From Isoetes taiwanensis (taxonomy: Eukaryota > Streptophyta > Lycopodiopsida > Isoetales > Isoetaceae), in NCBI GenBank assembly GCA_021234155.1, contig JAJEKV010000011.1, positions 6,991,132 through 7,055,131 of the forward strand: DNA of 64,000 bases, given 5' to 3'. Numbering within the stretch: position 1 is the first letter of the stretch; each line of letters begins with the position of its first letter. A model generated the notes under the pieces. The model did not search any database. It saw nothing but the letters and a program-made list of their open reading frames with translations, and was not told the DNA's origin. Shown one piece after another: positions 32,788-44,529 of this stretch. The translations under genes and the position numbers were made by a program.

Positions 32788-34249
32788 TTCTTGCATTACC
32801 ATGTCTCTTATTTTCTTTTCTTTTTTAATTGAACATGCTCAGCCTCCCCGTCTGCTTGCCATCCATACCATGATTGCTCAGACTCTGTATTTTTGCGTAC
32901 AGACATATACCATGATTCTTAGACTCTGTATTTTTATGTGTAGAAGAACTTTAACCAGTAAAAACAAACTAATATCTAGAAAATCATGCATTGCTTAAGC
33001 CCTAGGAGATCAATCGCTATATTCTTTTGCTATTAGTTGTGGCAGTAGCTTGGCTGTAGCTTGGCTGTGGATGGAGCCAGAATGTGCAGGTGAATGGGGA
33101 TGCCCATCACTTAAGGAAACCAGTTGCATATGATGTTTGTATAGACCCCTTTAGATTTGATTTTATATAGACAGAGTATGGTTGATTGCACATTTGTGAG
33201 AATTATTGCTATTGAGAGTCCATCACTATGCTTCTATCATCATTCTGGCCCAAATCAATTCTACAGAGGTGGTAAATCATCTAAGTTGCATTTCAAAAAA
33301 GGCATAGTATAGGCGCTGGCAGTGATCTACATCCACGGTATGTTTTAATATTTGTCATTTTCCTAGATTTAAGAGGGTTTAGTGAGACTTTGTATCTCGA
33401 CCTTCCTTTGCTTTATGTACCAAGGTGTGTCAGCTAATGAATCCATTGTATACAGTGGGATCCTTGAGAACCTGTGGTTTCCTATAAGAGATGCTTTTCC
33501 CAAGACATGAGGAGCCTTGAAAAGCAACAGATCCTAGATCCTAGCCCTCAGGGGTTTCAAATAATGGAGCTTATGAACTTAAGTGTGAAGCATGAAGAGA
33601 TTGGTTTAGAATGTGAGAAAAGGAACCTAAGGATGAGCTATACCCATAGCTTTAATGTAGGCAGTAGTAGATAGCAAGGGGATTGCAGTCTGGATTTCAA
33701 AAGAGTTAATTTATCGTAGTCATCTTTGTTGCTACCCATTCTATGTCTAACTTCTACAATGTTTCCTCCAAGCATCTCTCTTTCAAAGATTTATTGGAGT
33801 TGCTGACCATCTTTCTATTTTGCAGGTCTATCTTTACAGTTTAGATTGACCATGAACATTTGCAGACTGCTCCGGTGCTTTGGAAGCAACATGTAAGGAA
33901 CTTTATTTTCTCCAAACATCTCTTTCAAAGATTTGTTGGTTCACTGACCATCTTTTTATCCTGCAGCTCTATCTTTACAATTTGAAAAGAACATCGAGGT
34001 CTGCAGAATTAGGATCATGTAGGAATTTACTTAGAAGCAATTGCCATTTATGATTTGCTTTTGCACTACATCACCTTGGCAGAAGCAACATTCATTTAGC
34101 ATACGTGAACCTAACTTCTGTCTACATGGGTTTTCTTAAAGTGGTTGCAAGTTTCCTTTGAGCTATCTTTGTTATATTGCTACTTTCTTTAATATATAGT
34201 ATAGTTAACAGCATGATGATCTCATGATGAATGTTCTCAATGCATACAG
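32788..34249. other. No confident gene; possible lost 5' part of the SLT-like gene
   Basis: A 66-codon plus-strand ORF at 33474-33674 is charged and helix-like but unrecognised and starts from a non-ATG codon. Positions 33765-33970 contain a diverged duplication around CATCTCTTTCAAAGATTT(A/G)TTGG. The region directly precedes the SLT-like exons and might hold degenerated N-terminal exons. Confidence 0.4.
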
Positions 34250-35518
34250 GCTATTGCAGAAATTATTACGAGCAAATATACTAAGAAATGGATAGATGTG
34301 GTAAGGAAGCTTACTGAACACATTTGTTTAGGATATTCATATGTTGGCATGGAATGCTACGTGTCTCTGTCAGTAGACTAAAATATGTTGGATAATGTAC
34401 TTATGCAGGCTATGGTTTGCGCAATAGCTGAGATTGAAAGCGATAGACAGCCACTTACCCAACCATATGACCTGTTGAACGAAGAATGTACCAGGTTGAT
34501 GCAAATTTCGAAGTCTAGAGCTGATTGGATTTCCAGGTAATTTCAGTTTTGACATGCATGTTTGCAGTGTATTTTATTTTTTTGCCAGGATAGTAAGTTA
34601 GTAGCCTGTTTATGGAAGTTTGTTAAATAAAGGGTCTGAATTCCCTTTTCCAGAGATATGGGTTGCAGCGCATACACTGTTGACTGGGCGACATCAATGC
34701 TCTATAGGCCTTTTGAAAGCGTTTATTTCGGGGTAGCATAAGTGGTTGTCATCGTATGAGAGAAAGTGAGCATTTTCATGTCATGAATATCTAAACTGAC
34801 ATTAACCATTAAAAACATTGGACTTATATCCAGGAAAAGGAGTGAAGAATTTATTGTCAGGGCATATCATTCTGGCCCAGAGCATGCGGCACATAAATCT
34901 TCATTGCAGTACTGGAACAAGTACTTAATTGCAAAACAAAGTCTACCCTTCCATAGGTTCGTTTAGCATGTAAGGAAGTTTATTTCTTTCAGTTTAAGAT
35001 CAAACTATCTTTTCTCCAATTGTTTCTGTCACAGGAACTATAAATTATTTGCTTTACTCAAATTAGGCATGTTTGTGACCGTATTAGGGGCAAGTGAGGA
35101 TAACTTACGCTGGATTCTTTGGCCCTTCATATTAGGGAAAAGTGAGGATGACTTACACTAGATACTTTAGCCCTCCACAAGAAAAACATTCTCCTTTTTT
35201 CCAGAGGGATCTGAATCTTTCTTTTCGGTAGACTTTCATAACATATAGGGAAACTCATCTTTGAGAGGTAGGTGGGCAGTTTTGTTACAGTGGTTTTGCA
35301 AGAATGATTTGATCGCAGAGGACGCAACTTGGATTACGTATATTTATTAGTCCTTATAGAGCCGATTTGCACCACTATTTTTGACACATTTGTGTTTGTT
35401 TTAAGCAAGTAGATGGCCACTGCTTGAAGATGTACAAATTGATAGAGCCTCCAAAGATTGCACTCCAAATACCTTACTGGATTCCATGATTAAGGCTGCT
35501 CGAAGATCTGATGATTGA
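34250..35518 (+). pseudogene. Transglycosylase SLT-domain (lysozyme-like) plant gene, frameshifted
   Basis: Five exons with GT-AG introns are traceable: 34250-34300, 34409-34536, 34654-about 34766, 34834-34956 and 35410-35518. They encode AIAEIITSKYTKKWIDV, then MVCAIAEIESDRQPL with a Glu in the position of the SLT catalytic acid, then LMQISKSRADWISRDMG, YRPFESVYFGVA, and RSEEFIVRAYHSGPEHAAHK with YWNKYLIAKQSLP. This is the order I know from plant uncharacterised proteins with a transglycosylase SLT domain. A small deletion near 34737 breaks the frame between YFGVA and KWLSSYERK, so this copy is probably a pseudogene. The N-terminal exons are not identified. Intron retention shows it is not a processed copy. 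It lies upstream of a Helitron 3' end, which would fit capture. Confidence 0.7.
35087..35178. repeat. About 46-bp tandem duplication within an intron
   Basis: GGG-(C/A)AAGTGAGGAT(A/G)ACTTAC with GCTGGATTCTTTGGCCCT or ACTAGATACTTTAGCCCT occurs twice in tandem in the last intron of the SLT-like pseudogene. Confidence 0.75.
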
Positions 35519-37644
35519 CGTATGCTTTTATTTGGCTTCCTGGCCTCTGTTCCATGTTCCACTTTCAAGTCAGATCGCATAGCACAGTAGCATAACCACT
35601 CGAATGCAAATGTAGCTTTGCCATTATGGGATTGTCCTTGAATTTTAAGTCAATTGATGCATGTTGTTTGCCATATTCTGTTGCATTAAAGGTATGGGAA
35701 AGAAGCAATTCAATGTGATAGAACACATGTGAAGCAATGGACGAATATGAACTGGACAATAAATGCATTTGTTGGAGCCATACTCATGCACGGACTATTT
35801 TAGCTCAGACTAGATAAATAAATGATCTCTGCGTTTTCAACATCCTATCCTTCACTCTCAGGGCTGCAGTTAATGATGTAAAATACAACGGTAGGAAAAA
35901 ATAATGAGACACAACAGATGCCATTTTTGTCTTTCAAACATGAACTTACCACTTGCTGTCTATTTGTGCAGGATATCTAATTCATGAAGGAAGGTGGATC
36001 ACCCTATTATGGTGTGTGCTCTATAGTCCTCTGGTTTATTACAATGCGATAATAAAAAATTGAAGCCATGTCAACTTTATGACAATATGGCTTTTTTTGT
36101 AGATCCTATGTGTACTCTACCTTACCCTCCTCAAGATTCTAACAAACCAGCTACAATTGCCACAAATATGCTTGGGAAACATTTTGTAGTAATGCAGGTC
36201 ATCAATCATTTAATGCATCTTTTTGTTCCTCAATTTGTGCAGTAGTACATGCAGAAATGAGGTATCTTCAAGTGAAGGAATAGTTGTCCTTCAAGTAGTC
36301 TCTACTGCACACTTAGTTGACAGTTGTCAGGTTTTCTTACTTCTGCTATGATATTTAACAATCCAGGCAAGAACAAAGTGAACACCTATGCGTAATATGA
36401 AATTTATGAATAATGGCTCTATTCAATAAAGTTATGCAAGCCCTTTGTGTATTAATTTCAATATAAAAATGGCTCTTCTCAATAAAGTTATGCAAGTTCA
36501 TGTATCAATTTCAAGCATGGGGTGCCAGGTACAAGACCTAGGCAATTCAACCCGCAATAAAGTGAACATCTATGCATAGGATAGAGTTTATGTATAATGG
36601 CTTTTATTAGGTAGAGTTATTCAAATCGTGTTTCATGTATTAATTTGGAGCTTAAGGTGCAAGTACAAGACCCAGGTTACCCTAAAGAACACATTAATGG
36701 AGCACCATGATAATATTGAAGAAAGAAAGATAGAGAAGTAGGGATTTGTCTTGACATTCGTAGTGCTTTTACATATGCGTATAGCTTTTGTGAACTGGAC
36801 GAACAACACAAGTATATCGCAAGCATGCAAGCAAACATATAGGCAAAACTAAATGTCTATGGTTATAAATGAAATATATGTAGGCACTAAATTATTACAG
36901 AAGATCTTATCAGGATTGCTTGCTATTAGCTGTGTAGCAAATTGGCTAGGGTTCTGCCATTTTATTAAGCTTATACAACAAAACTAGCACTCTGCTTACC
37001 AACAAGAAATAATATTGTCCATCAAGCTTATCTATTTCCGTTCTTACAACATGTTTGTCATCGACCTTCACATCTACCATCCCTCTCAATACAATTATCA
37101 ACTATTGCTTCGAACATTTCAAGAATTGATGCTTTTGTTCTTTCATAGTCATACAAACAGGTCCTAAAACATATATTGCAAGCAATTACTATGTTCAAAC
37201 TTCAACTTCTAATTGAATTGCAAATGGCCCAAAACCACTTCATTGATTAAGCCATTTTTTATAATACACAAAATACTCATCATAAATTCACAACATCCTA
37301 GACAATCTCATTTCCAAGGCATACAAAGCCAATTTATCTACTTATATGAAAACTATCATGACCATATTATAAGCTTTTAATCATGTCATCACTTCCAATT
37401 TTCTTCTTCAGTTAAATGGTTGTAAAAATGTTGCTAAATAGTTAGGTAGTTCATTCCTTTTAGGCACCCCTATCCTCCCTTTTCCTACTTAATTCTGCTA
37501 CATGGAGTTCATATCTTAAATGAGGTTTCATGTATAGAATAGAATAGATTTTTTAGCATCCACAGAAAAGAAGTAGATCCTTGCGAGATTCAAAGTATTC
37601 TAAAGCCTACTAATGCAAAACCATTCTACAATCCACTTGCTAAA
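35519..37644. other. No gene seen; AT-rich with short repeats
   Basis: Positions 36400-36660 carry three diverged copies of a unit around AATGGCTCTT-CAATAAAGTTATGCAA. The remainder is AT-rich with no recognisable exon. This is the interval immediately upstream of the second Helitron terminus. Confidence 0.45.
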
Positions 37645-37672
37645 GCCCGGCAACGCCGGGCACCATAACTAG
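37645..37672 (+). mobile_element. Helitron 3' terminus, second copy
   Basis: The hairpin GCCCGGCAACGCCGGGC is at 37645-37661, followed by CACCATAA and then CTAG, with T as the next base. The hairpin is identical to that at 9534-9550, so both ends belong to the same family. The 5' end was not found; the SLT-like exons at 34250-35518 may lie inside the element. Confidence 0.85.
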
Positions 37673-38461
37673 TTGTTATTATTCATGGTTCTTGAACATA
37701 GTAGACTTCTTCAAATTTTGCCATTATTCATCTAGGGATTATAACAAACCACTACTATTTTTATTAAGCTAGCAATAGTTTTTATAAACCACTATAGTAC
37801 ACAAGTCTTGTAATAAAACCATCTCATTAACTATAACCAGTTTTAGCAAACTACTGTAACATTAGAACTAGCATTATTAACCATGTTCTAAGCCACTATA
37901 AGTTTTGACAGACCACTATAGGGTGTGGTTTTCTTCTATCAAATGAATTGCCATATAAAAAACCACATCTATCATGGTTTTTAGATGGTCTGTTATTGTT
38001 TTTATATGGTAGTTCATTTTTGGGGGCCTTGTGTTACATAATATAGTATTGGACTGTGGCCTTGCCTATATGTTGCTTTATCATTTGAATCAACAGGCTG
38101 GAGAAACAGTAGCATGTCATGGCAACCTACTGCAAAAGCCAATGGTTTAACTTAGATTGGGCAGGGGTCTCTCAGGCCCCTGCAAAGCACAAGGGTAAGG
38201 ATTCTTTCATCTCTATCACCCTTGGTGGATAGGAGAAGACTAGCTTACAGATATTGCCACGGTGTAGTAGGAATATTAAGCATCGGGCATGCACTAAATT
38301 AATATGGTAAACGGGAAGCAGAATAAACCTTCTGCTATTTCAGAATTTCAGGATCAGAATTTCAGGATCAGAATTTCTGCTAGATCATAAACCTTCTGCT
38401 GGATAAACATATCCAGTGTCTTTGCTTGTGTATTAACTACTTTCTAATTTCTATTTTGTAG
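37673..38461. other. No gene seen; AACCACTA-rich sequence
   Basis: Positions 37740-38020 contain many AACCACTA/TAGTGGTT-like words in both orientations, resembling the repeats at 22530-22675. GGATCAGAATTTCTGC/AGGATCAGAATTTC is duplicated near 38345-38375. Confidence 0.4.
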
Positions 38462-39037
38462 ATTTGAAGATGTGTCGGGCTTTACATTTCCGCCTGGTAT
38501 AACTGTTTATTGGACTCCCGAGCTTTTATATGAGAAAATTCGGGATAACAACAATAGCCAACGGAAGTATAGCAAGCGAAAAATTCAACAGTCGCATGCT
38601 GATGACGACGAAGTATGTTCACAGCCTCGAGATGAAGATCATGGTATTATTTGCTTTATTATTTGCTTTATTCTTTGTTTTTTTCTTTTGAGTTTATGCT
38701 TTTGTTGCGCAGAGAAGTATACAGAAGACTAGCGAGTCATCAAAGACTCTAGGACGAATTTTCAGCAAGCAAGACTCGTGCGTCCAACAGAAAAATCCAG
38801 AAATTGGAGCAACTAGATGTCTCACAGGTAAATATTATAGAATGTTGGGTTTGTCTATCTTAGGAGTTAAAAGTTCAAGGCTGATTTAATCTAACATTTT
38901 TTTTAGATAATCCTCCATTGAAGAGGATAAGAAAAGTGAGTGCAAAGCTTGCGGAAAATAAAGCTATTCAACAAGAGCTTCGCGCAAAAGGAGTACCACA
39001 TAAGATGTTTCGATCAAAGGCGAACATTTTGGAATAA
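38462..39037 (+). CDS. 3' exons of an unrecognised gene
   Basis: An exon beginning after the acceptor TATTTTGTAG (38462) encodes FEDVSGFTFPPGITVYWTPE and continues basic/acidic to a probable donor near 38642. Two further exons, 38713-38829 and 38907-39037, join in frame (CTCACAG/GTAAAT donor, TTTTTTTTAG acceptor). They end in PPLKRIRKVSAKLAENKAIQ, then ELRAKGVPHKMFRSKANILE and a TAA stop. The junction between the first and second exon does not keep frame with the sites I can see, so one splice site is wrong or the gene is damaged. I do not recognise the family; the basic C-terminus suggests a nuclear or nucleic-acid-associated protein. Confidence 0.45.
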
Positions 39038-39173
39038 TTTGCAAAAATTTACTTGCGACTTTGTGTTTAGTCCAAACAATTTCAGAAATTTAATACTGTT
39101 GTTTAAAACTTGAAAAGTTACATACTTTAGTTCAGAAGGATTTTATAGTTCTGTTTATATAGTTCTGTTTAGA

Positions 39174-39450
39174 TCAGAAATTTTCAGAAATGAAATGATG
39201 GGGTGAACTTGTCGGAATTGCACGGATAATGGATGGATAATAAAGTAGAAATTGGATGGTGAATTGATGGTGAACATATGGAGAATAGTAGGGGAAATTT
39301 TGATGGTAAATTACAGGTGAATGAAGGGTGAATTCAGTCCAAAATTCACCATCAAGTCTCCAAGTTTCACTGCTCATTCTCCATTTTTTAAGGTGAAAAA
39401 TTCCCTTATGGTAAAGGTGATTCATGGGTGAACGCAGGGTGAATAAAAGG
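39174..39450. repeat. GGTGAAT-rich degenerate repeats
   Basis: Short units of the form TGGTGAAT, GGGTGAA(T/C) and ATGGAGAAT recur about a dozen times over 270 bp in one orientation, with CACC counterparts near 39345. The minus-strand ORF across them is a by-product of the repeats. Confidence 0.5.
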
Positions 39451-39485
39451 TAAATTGTCCTTGGAGAATCAAAATTTTTTTGTAG

Positions 39486-40979
39486 TGGAGCTACAGAAAG
39501 AAGGAGAGGAGGAATTGGCGGGGCTGTTGGCTTCTTTGTTGGACGTTTTGGAAAAGATAGAGTCAATCGTCCAGCAGCATCACGAGCTGTTGGAATCCAA
39601 ATCCAGGAAAACTTGGTTGGGTAATGTCCAAAATTTCTTGGAGGACTCATTACAACTTCCTAATCTTCTCAAGTAAGTCTGTTTGGACCTTGTATGCACT
39701 CAGAAGATTACATGTATATTGGGCTCATATATACAATAGGAAAAAGGCTACGCTTGAAGTGTTATAATTTGTGCCCGGGATTTGAACCCAGAGAAAAACC
39801 AATACACAGCCCTGCCTCCTACCGATTGTTTGTAAATTGGCTTTAACTCTCCCCTTAATTCCTCTGTTTGATAAATCGACTCCTTTCCACAATTCTATGC
39901 CAGCAAATTTCCTTTGCTTCAATCTGCCAAAGTTACTACCAACAGGGCCTACTGAATCGCCCACAACAATCTGCCGAATGCTCACAGCAATCTGGCCGGA
40001 TTTCTACAGCAGTCTGCCGGATCTTCACAGCAATCTGCCCAAGCTCCCAACAACAGGGTCACCAAATTCACCCACACCGTGAATCGCCCACAGCCGGATT
40101 TTCTCAGCTAACAGCCAGAGAATCTTCTGCCTCCTGCCGGTTTTGCTCACAATGGTTTCCTACAGCCGAATCCAAAGCCTCTGTTCAATCTGATTCCTCT
40201 GTGTTACCTTCGATTCATCCGACCATATCCGTTCATCCACCGACTTCCTCTTTTTTCCTTTCTCCATTTTCTTGCCACGTCATCTCAACTTCAAACCATT
40301 AATACTAACATTATTTAGATAGTGCTTGAATGCTGGATGCCAATTTCCAATGAAGATTACATGTATATTGGGCTCATATATACAATAGAAAAAAGGCTAT
40401 GCTTGAAGATCTTGTTGATGTTGGCACAGATGTTCATACATGCTCTCTATTCGCAACAGCTGAATATTCCGATGGAGTCGCTGAAGAAGCACCGCTGGAT
40501 CTTACATGTTCTGTGGTTGGACTGGAAACGAATCTTGAGAATGATTGTTTTTCTTGTATAATAGATCTTACAAAGAAGGTCAATAAATTAGAAGGAAATG
40601 GTAGAGAATATTCGGCTCTCCTCTTCATGGCTGATTATGCCGAAGAGTATGTGGAGTGCTGGAGTAATAATTTTGGCCAAGAATTGAAATTAGGGCTGAA
40701 AGAAGTAGCAGCAATTGCAGCAGAGCTTGCTGCAGTTCTGGAAATGGCCTACCAGTTTTGCATTGGCCTGGTTAAGCTAGCATTCGACTTTATTGGCACT
40801 GTTGTACATGATTTTAGAAAGTACACCCAAATGATGAATAATCTATTAAAACTTCTCATTTCTTCTGAGAGCACTGCTGGCCTAGACTTGATTCTCAGTC
40901 TGCAACGAAAAGTGGAAAGTGATTGCAGGTTTTTAAGCAGTATTATTTTGTTACGCGGCTCCGATGACCTCAAAAACAA
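39486..40979 (+). CDS. Two exons of an unrecognised mostly helical protein
   Basis: Exon 39486-39672 (acceptor TTTTTGTAG, donor AA/GTAAGT) encodes a helical, acidic segment (EEELAGLLASLLDVLEKIES, ESKSRKTWLGNVQNFLEDSL). A second open block, about 40399-40979 (donor AA/GTAAGT), encodes LVDVGTDVHTCSLFATAEYS, then long Ala/Leu-rich helices (EVAAIAAELAAVLEMAYQFC, IGLVKLAFDFIGTVVHDFRK) and ends SDCRFLSSIILLRG. The helical hairpin pattern recalls membrane-active four-helix bundles such as HeLo/RPW8-like domains, but I see no diagnostic motif and make no functional claim. The two blocks do not join in simple phase, so an exon may be missing; a 57-bp direct repeat and about 590 bp of inserted-looking sequence lie between them. 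It could be the 5' part of the zinc-finger gene that starts downstream. Confidence 0.45.
39702..40410. repeat. 57-bp direct repeat flanking an about 590-bp segment
   Basis: GAAGATTACATGTATATTGG and the following GCTCATATATACAATAG(G/A)AAAAAGGCTA(C/T)GCTTGAAG occur at 39702-39759 and 40353-40410, nearly identical. The sequence between has GC-richer Pro/Ser-type coding noise and a tRNA-like B-box (GGTTCAAATCC on the minus strand near 39790). This may be an insertion with an unusually long duplicated flank, or a tandem duplication followed by insertion. Confidence 0.8.
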
Positions 40980-41049
40980 GTAAGTCTTTCTTCTCCACTT
41001 TTGTTTTAAGACATAGTAATGCACAGTTGGTGCGAATTACTGCATTATT

Positions 41050-42801
41050 CTACTCATTTTAAATGCCATAAATGTTCCTCCACCTGTTCACGGCGGCGCC
41101 GCTCAAGCCTTCTCGATTCTTCCGGAAGCATTTCGTCTGCACGGATTCTTAGCATTTCGTCTGCATTCCGGAAGCCTTCTTGATTCTTCGGAAGCATTTC
41201 GTCTTGATTCTTAGCACAGGGTTTCTGGCAGGCAGCACCCAAGCTTTCTTCTGCACGGATTTCTTCTGCCGCCCAAGCTTTTTTCTGCCGCCCAAGCTTT
41301 CTTTCTGCACGGATTTCTTCTGCACCGATTTCTTCTGCGCCATAGCCAAGTTCTCACCAGCACAGGGTTTCTTGAAGTATCTTTCATAAATCTGTAGCTT
41401 TTATATATCTTTTATCTGTGCTTGTTGCCTTTGGCAAAATCTCCAAGAATCTCCAAGAACCTGTTGCCGTTGGCCGAATCTCCAAGAACTTATTGCATTT
41501 GAGCCCCTGCTCACCGAAGGAAGAAAGAATTTTGAACCTGGAATGCTGTATTGCAGGATGGGAAGGGGCTAGGACACCTATTCACGATGCTGCAGAAGAT
41601 AAAGCAGCCATAGCCACAGCTTCCAAAGGTCGATAAAAAAAGGGCATTCTCAGAAAAATCCGAGTATCTTATTCTCTGATTGGGGCGATGGTTCTGCAGT
41701 TTCACATCTATTCTGCTGTTAGATTGAAGCTTAGCCCATCTATTCACAGCGCTGCCTAAGATTCCATGTGTCTTTCTGCAAGATTTGATGCCGGAACAGA
41801 GCTTGCCACCCAAAACAGAGTAAGGAACGTAATTCGCCCAACTGTGCATTACGTCCGGGAAAGTTCCTTGTCTCGGAAGATTCCCTCGGGAATATTCCCT
41901 CGGCGGCGCTGCGGCTTCGCCGCTTGGGCGCCGCCTCGTCTGGCGGGGCCGCCTCAGGAAATTCCCTCGTGGAATTTCCTCAACCAGAACTTTCCCTAGT
42001 ACATAAAGTAAGACCTCCAAATCACTGTGTTCCATAAGGATTTTTCTTCAAGCACGTGAGCTCATGATTGGATTAATGCAACAGACGGAAGTTGGAAGAA
42101 GTCACTGAGCCCAACGAAAATAGTGAGATATTCTAAACTGAACCAGCTCAATGTATTAAAATAGTTAAGCAATTGTTGTTCCGCTCAACTGAAACGCACA
42201 AATGACGTGCTAGCTATACTCGCCACCCAACCACGAGCTCAACACAGATACTGAATGCCCTCTGAGCTCTCCCCCGAGCCTCTTTATAGCTAGCAAACCC
42301 TCTATGGATGCATGCAACCCCTCTATGGACGTCCACGTCCGATGACTATTGCATCAACGCAGTAGAACTATTTATATAATAGTAAGAATAAAATGATCTT
42401 CATCTTCCTCTCTCCCTAAACGAACTGTCCTGACCAAAGACACCACTTTTACTTGGATAATTGGAGTCTCACGTCTATGAATCCTCCCTGGCTTGTGCAA
42501 TCGTGACTGCTGGATGCCACTTTTCAGGTCTCCAGCGATTGTTTGGCAATGGTTTATGCTTCTGCCTATCCTGCTCTTCTGAGCCTGAGACCTCAAGAGA
42601 TTGCTTCAATCTCTCCTTATCTCTAGAACATATCTTTAGAATTAGCATGATGGCATTGATTTGCTGTTAGGGTATAATATTCTGATATTCCATTATTCAT
42701 CCTAGATTAGGCTAATTCTTGTCTTTGATTTGCGCTTGAAAATGAAGAACATTTTTTTATGATACTGTGTTAATTGCGTTATGCATGTGCAATTATTGCA
42801 G
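41050..42801. other. No confident gene; repeats and a GC-rich hairpin segment
   Basis: Positions 41090-41345 consist of reshuffled units (TTCTTCTGCACGGATTTCTT, TCTGCCGCCCAAGCTTTC, CCGGAAGC-TT). Positions 41860-41990 are GC-rich with GGCGGCGCTGCGGCTTCGCC-type inverted repeats and paired GGAAATTCC(C/A)TCG blocks. A possible exon lies at 41559-41630 (after TGTATTGCAG), but it cannot be joined in frame. ORFs here follow the repeats. Confidence 0.4.
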
Positions 42802-44523
42802 ATTATGAAAGTACTCAATCTCCGTTGTCGCAAACACTTGGAAGGTACGATTTTAGTTTATGCGTATATCAAATGAAGGTCATAATTTGCAAACTTCTAT
42901 TGCTCTTGTAGTTTTGGTTTGCTATTTATTGTGTTATGCATAATGCTTTTGCACTAAGACTTATTAATCTGTGCTAAAGTGTTTCCCTGCTAGCCCTCCT
43001 AAAATAAATATTTCCAAATATTCAGAATCTTTGGGGGATGACTCATACAGCAGACCAGTATCTTAATGTGCACTTCTGTTCTGCAGGCTTCTTTCACATC
43101 ATCCGGCTACAAGTGCAGCAGGCTTGAACCAGATGCATGATACAAGCATTGAATTGGTGAAGGTGAGAGTTATGGACCCTTTCAAACCTTTTGCTGAGCT
43201 TAACATATTATTAGAATAACATATGCTTGGATAATATATCCTTTTAACATTTCTGCACTTGGGAGCTCATGTCTTTAGAGCGGTGTTTATCATTTCTATT
43301 TGCAGCATATAGAAGAGTCTGATGGTCTCTTCATTTCATTTTCAGTTATACTCTTCAAAAAATCAATTTGATCTAAGCTCCTGCTCGTTCCTTGGGATCA
43401 ATTGGTAACAAATCCACAAGCGGAGCATCTGACCTGCTAGATAAAGCATCAAAAATTTGTAAATTTGAAGGCTGTGGCAAAGGTGCTAGGGGAGCTTCAG
43501 GTTTGTGCATTGCACATGGTGGAGGGAGACGCTGTGAAAGGCCTGGATGCACCAAAGGGGCTGAAGGGCGGACTATGTACTGCAAAGCTCATGGAGGTGG
43601 CAAGAGGTGCCAGTCACTAGGTTGCACAAAAGACTGACTATTGCATTGCTCATGGTGGAGGCCGCAGGTGCAGCTACCCTGGGGGTTGTACCAAGGCTGC
43701 GAGGGGGCGCTCTGGACTATGCATTAGACATGGCGGGGGGAAAAGATGCAAGCAGGAAGGATGCAGTAAATGTGCCGAGGGCTATACTGGCCTTTGTATA
43801 TCTCATGGTGGAGGAGGCCGTTGTCAAGCTGAGGGTTGTGGCAAAGGAGCACAGGGAAGCACAAATTTTTGCAAGGATCATGGAGGAGGCAAATGTTGCA
43901 TGATCCCGGGCTGCACAAAAGAGGCTGAGGGGAGTACACCACTTTGCAAAACACATGGTGGGGGTAAAAGATGCATGCATGAAGGTGGGGGCCTTTGTCC
44001 AAAAGGTGTCCATGGTGGTACATTATTCTGCGTTGCACATGGAGGCAGAAAATGCTGTGCATCACAGGGATGCACCAAGAGTGCAAGAGGAAGAACAGAT
44101 TATTGTGTTAGACATGGGGGAGGTAAGCGTTGTAAAATGGAAAATTGTGGAAAAGGTGCTGCTGGTAGTACAGACTTTTGCAAAGTTCATGGAGGAGGAA
44201 AACGGTGCACATGGGGACAGGACGAATCCCGGTATGGCCCAAAAAGCTGTAAGGAAGATATTGGCGAGCTTGCCAGGACTCCATGTGAGAGGTTTGCACG
44301 AGGTAAATTGGGTCTTTGTGCTGCTCACAGTGGGCTTGTGCTGGATGGTAGAGTACATGATGCTCCTAATATTGGAAATTCTCTTGGACCTAGTATTTCA
44401 CTAAGTTTGTCTCCTGGTCTTGCATCAGGGCACTTGGCAAAACCACTTTCAATTCGATTGAGCACATCTACTATATCTAAAACTTCTTCAAGTGCAGAAG
44501 AGGAAGATTTGGGAATACAATAG
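42802..44523 (+). CDS. WRKY19-like zinc-finger repeat protein gene (about ten Cys-HGGG units), with an internal frameshift
   Basis: Exons 42802-42844, 43087-43162, 43306-43324 and 43378 onward join in one frame with GT-AG introns (SPLSQTLGR, ATSAAGLNQMHDTSIELVK, HIEESD, APARSLGSIGNKS). The last exon encodes about ten tandem units of roughly 24 residues of the form GCxKxAxGxTxxCxxHGGGxRC, the Cys/His repeat of plant proteins often annotated WRKY19-like; these are thought to be nuclear, and the Cys/His spacing suggests zinc binding. The unit at about 43625-43640 lacks 14 nt relative to its neighbours, which gives a TGA at 43635 and shifts the frame; the rest (43636-44523) is fully open to a TAG with a Ser-rich tail. 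Either this allele is damaged, or the sequence has an error. Upstream exons are uncertain. Confidence 0.82.
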
Positions 44524-44529
44524 AATTGA

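Noticed and set aside
39760-39835. Possible tRNA or tRNA-derived SINE on the minus strand (GGTTCAAATCC B-box and GGGTTC...CCCGGG arm)
   Set aside because: No acceptable A-box, D-arm or acceptor stem at the right distance. A SINE fragment remains possible, but a tRNA gene is not supported.
43607-43903. 98-residue ORF in the zinc-finger gene (and its counterpart at 52631-52876)
   Set aside because: It is an out-of-frame reading of the HGGG repeat region; the true frame there gives the Cys/His repeats.
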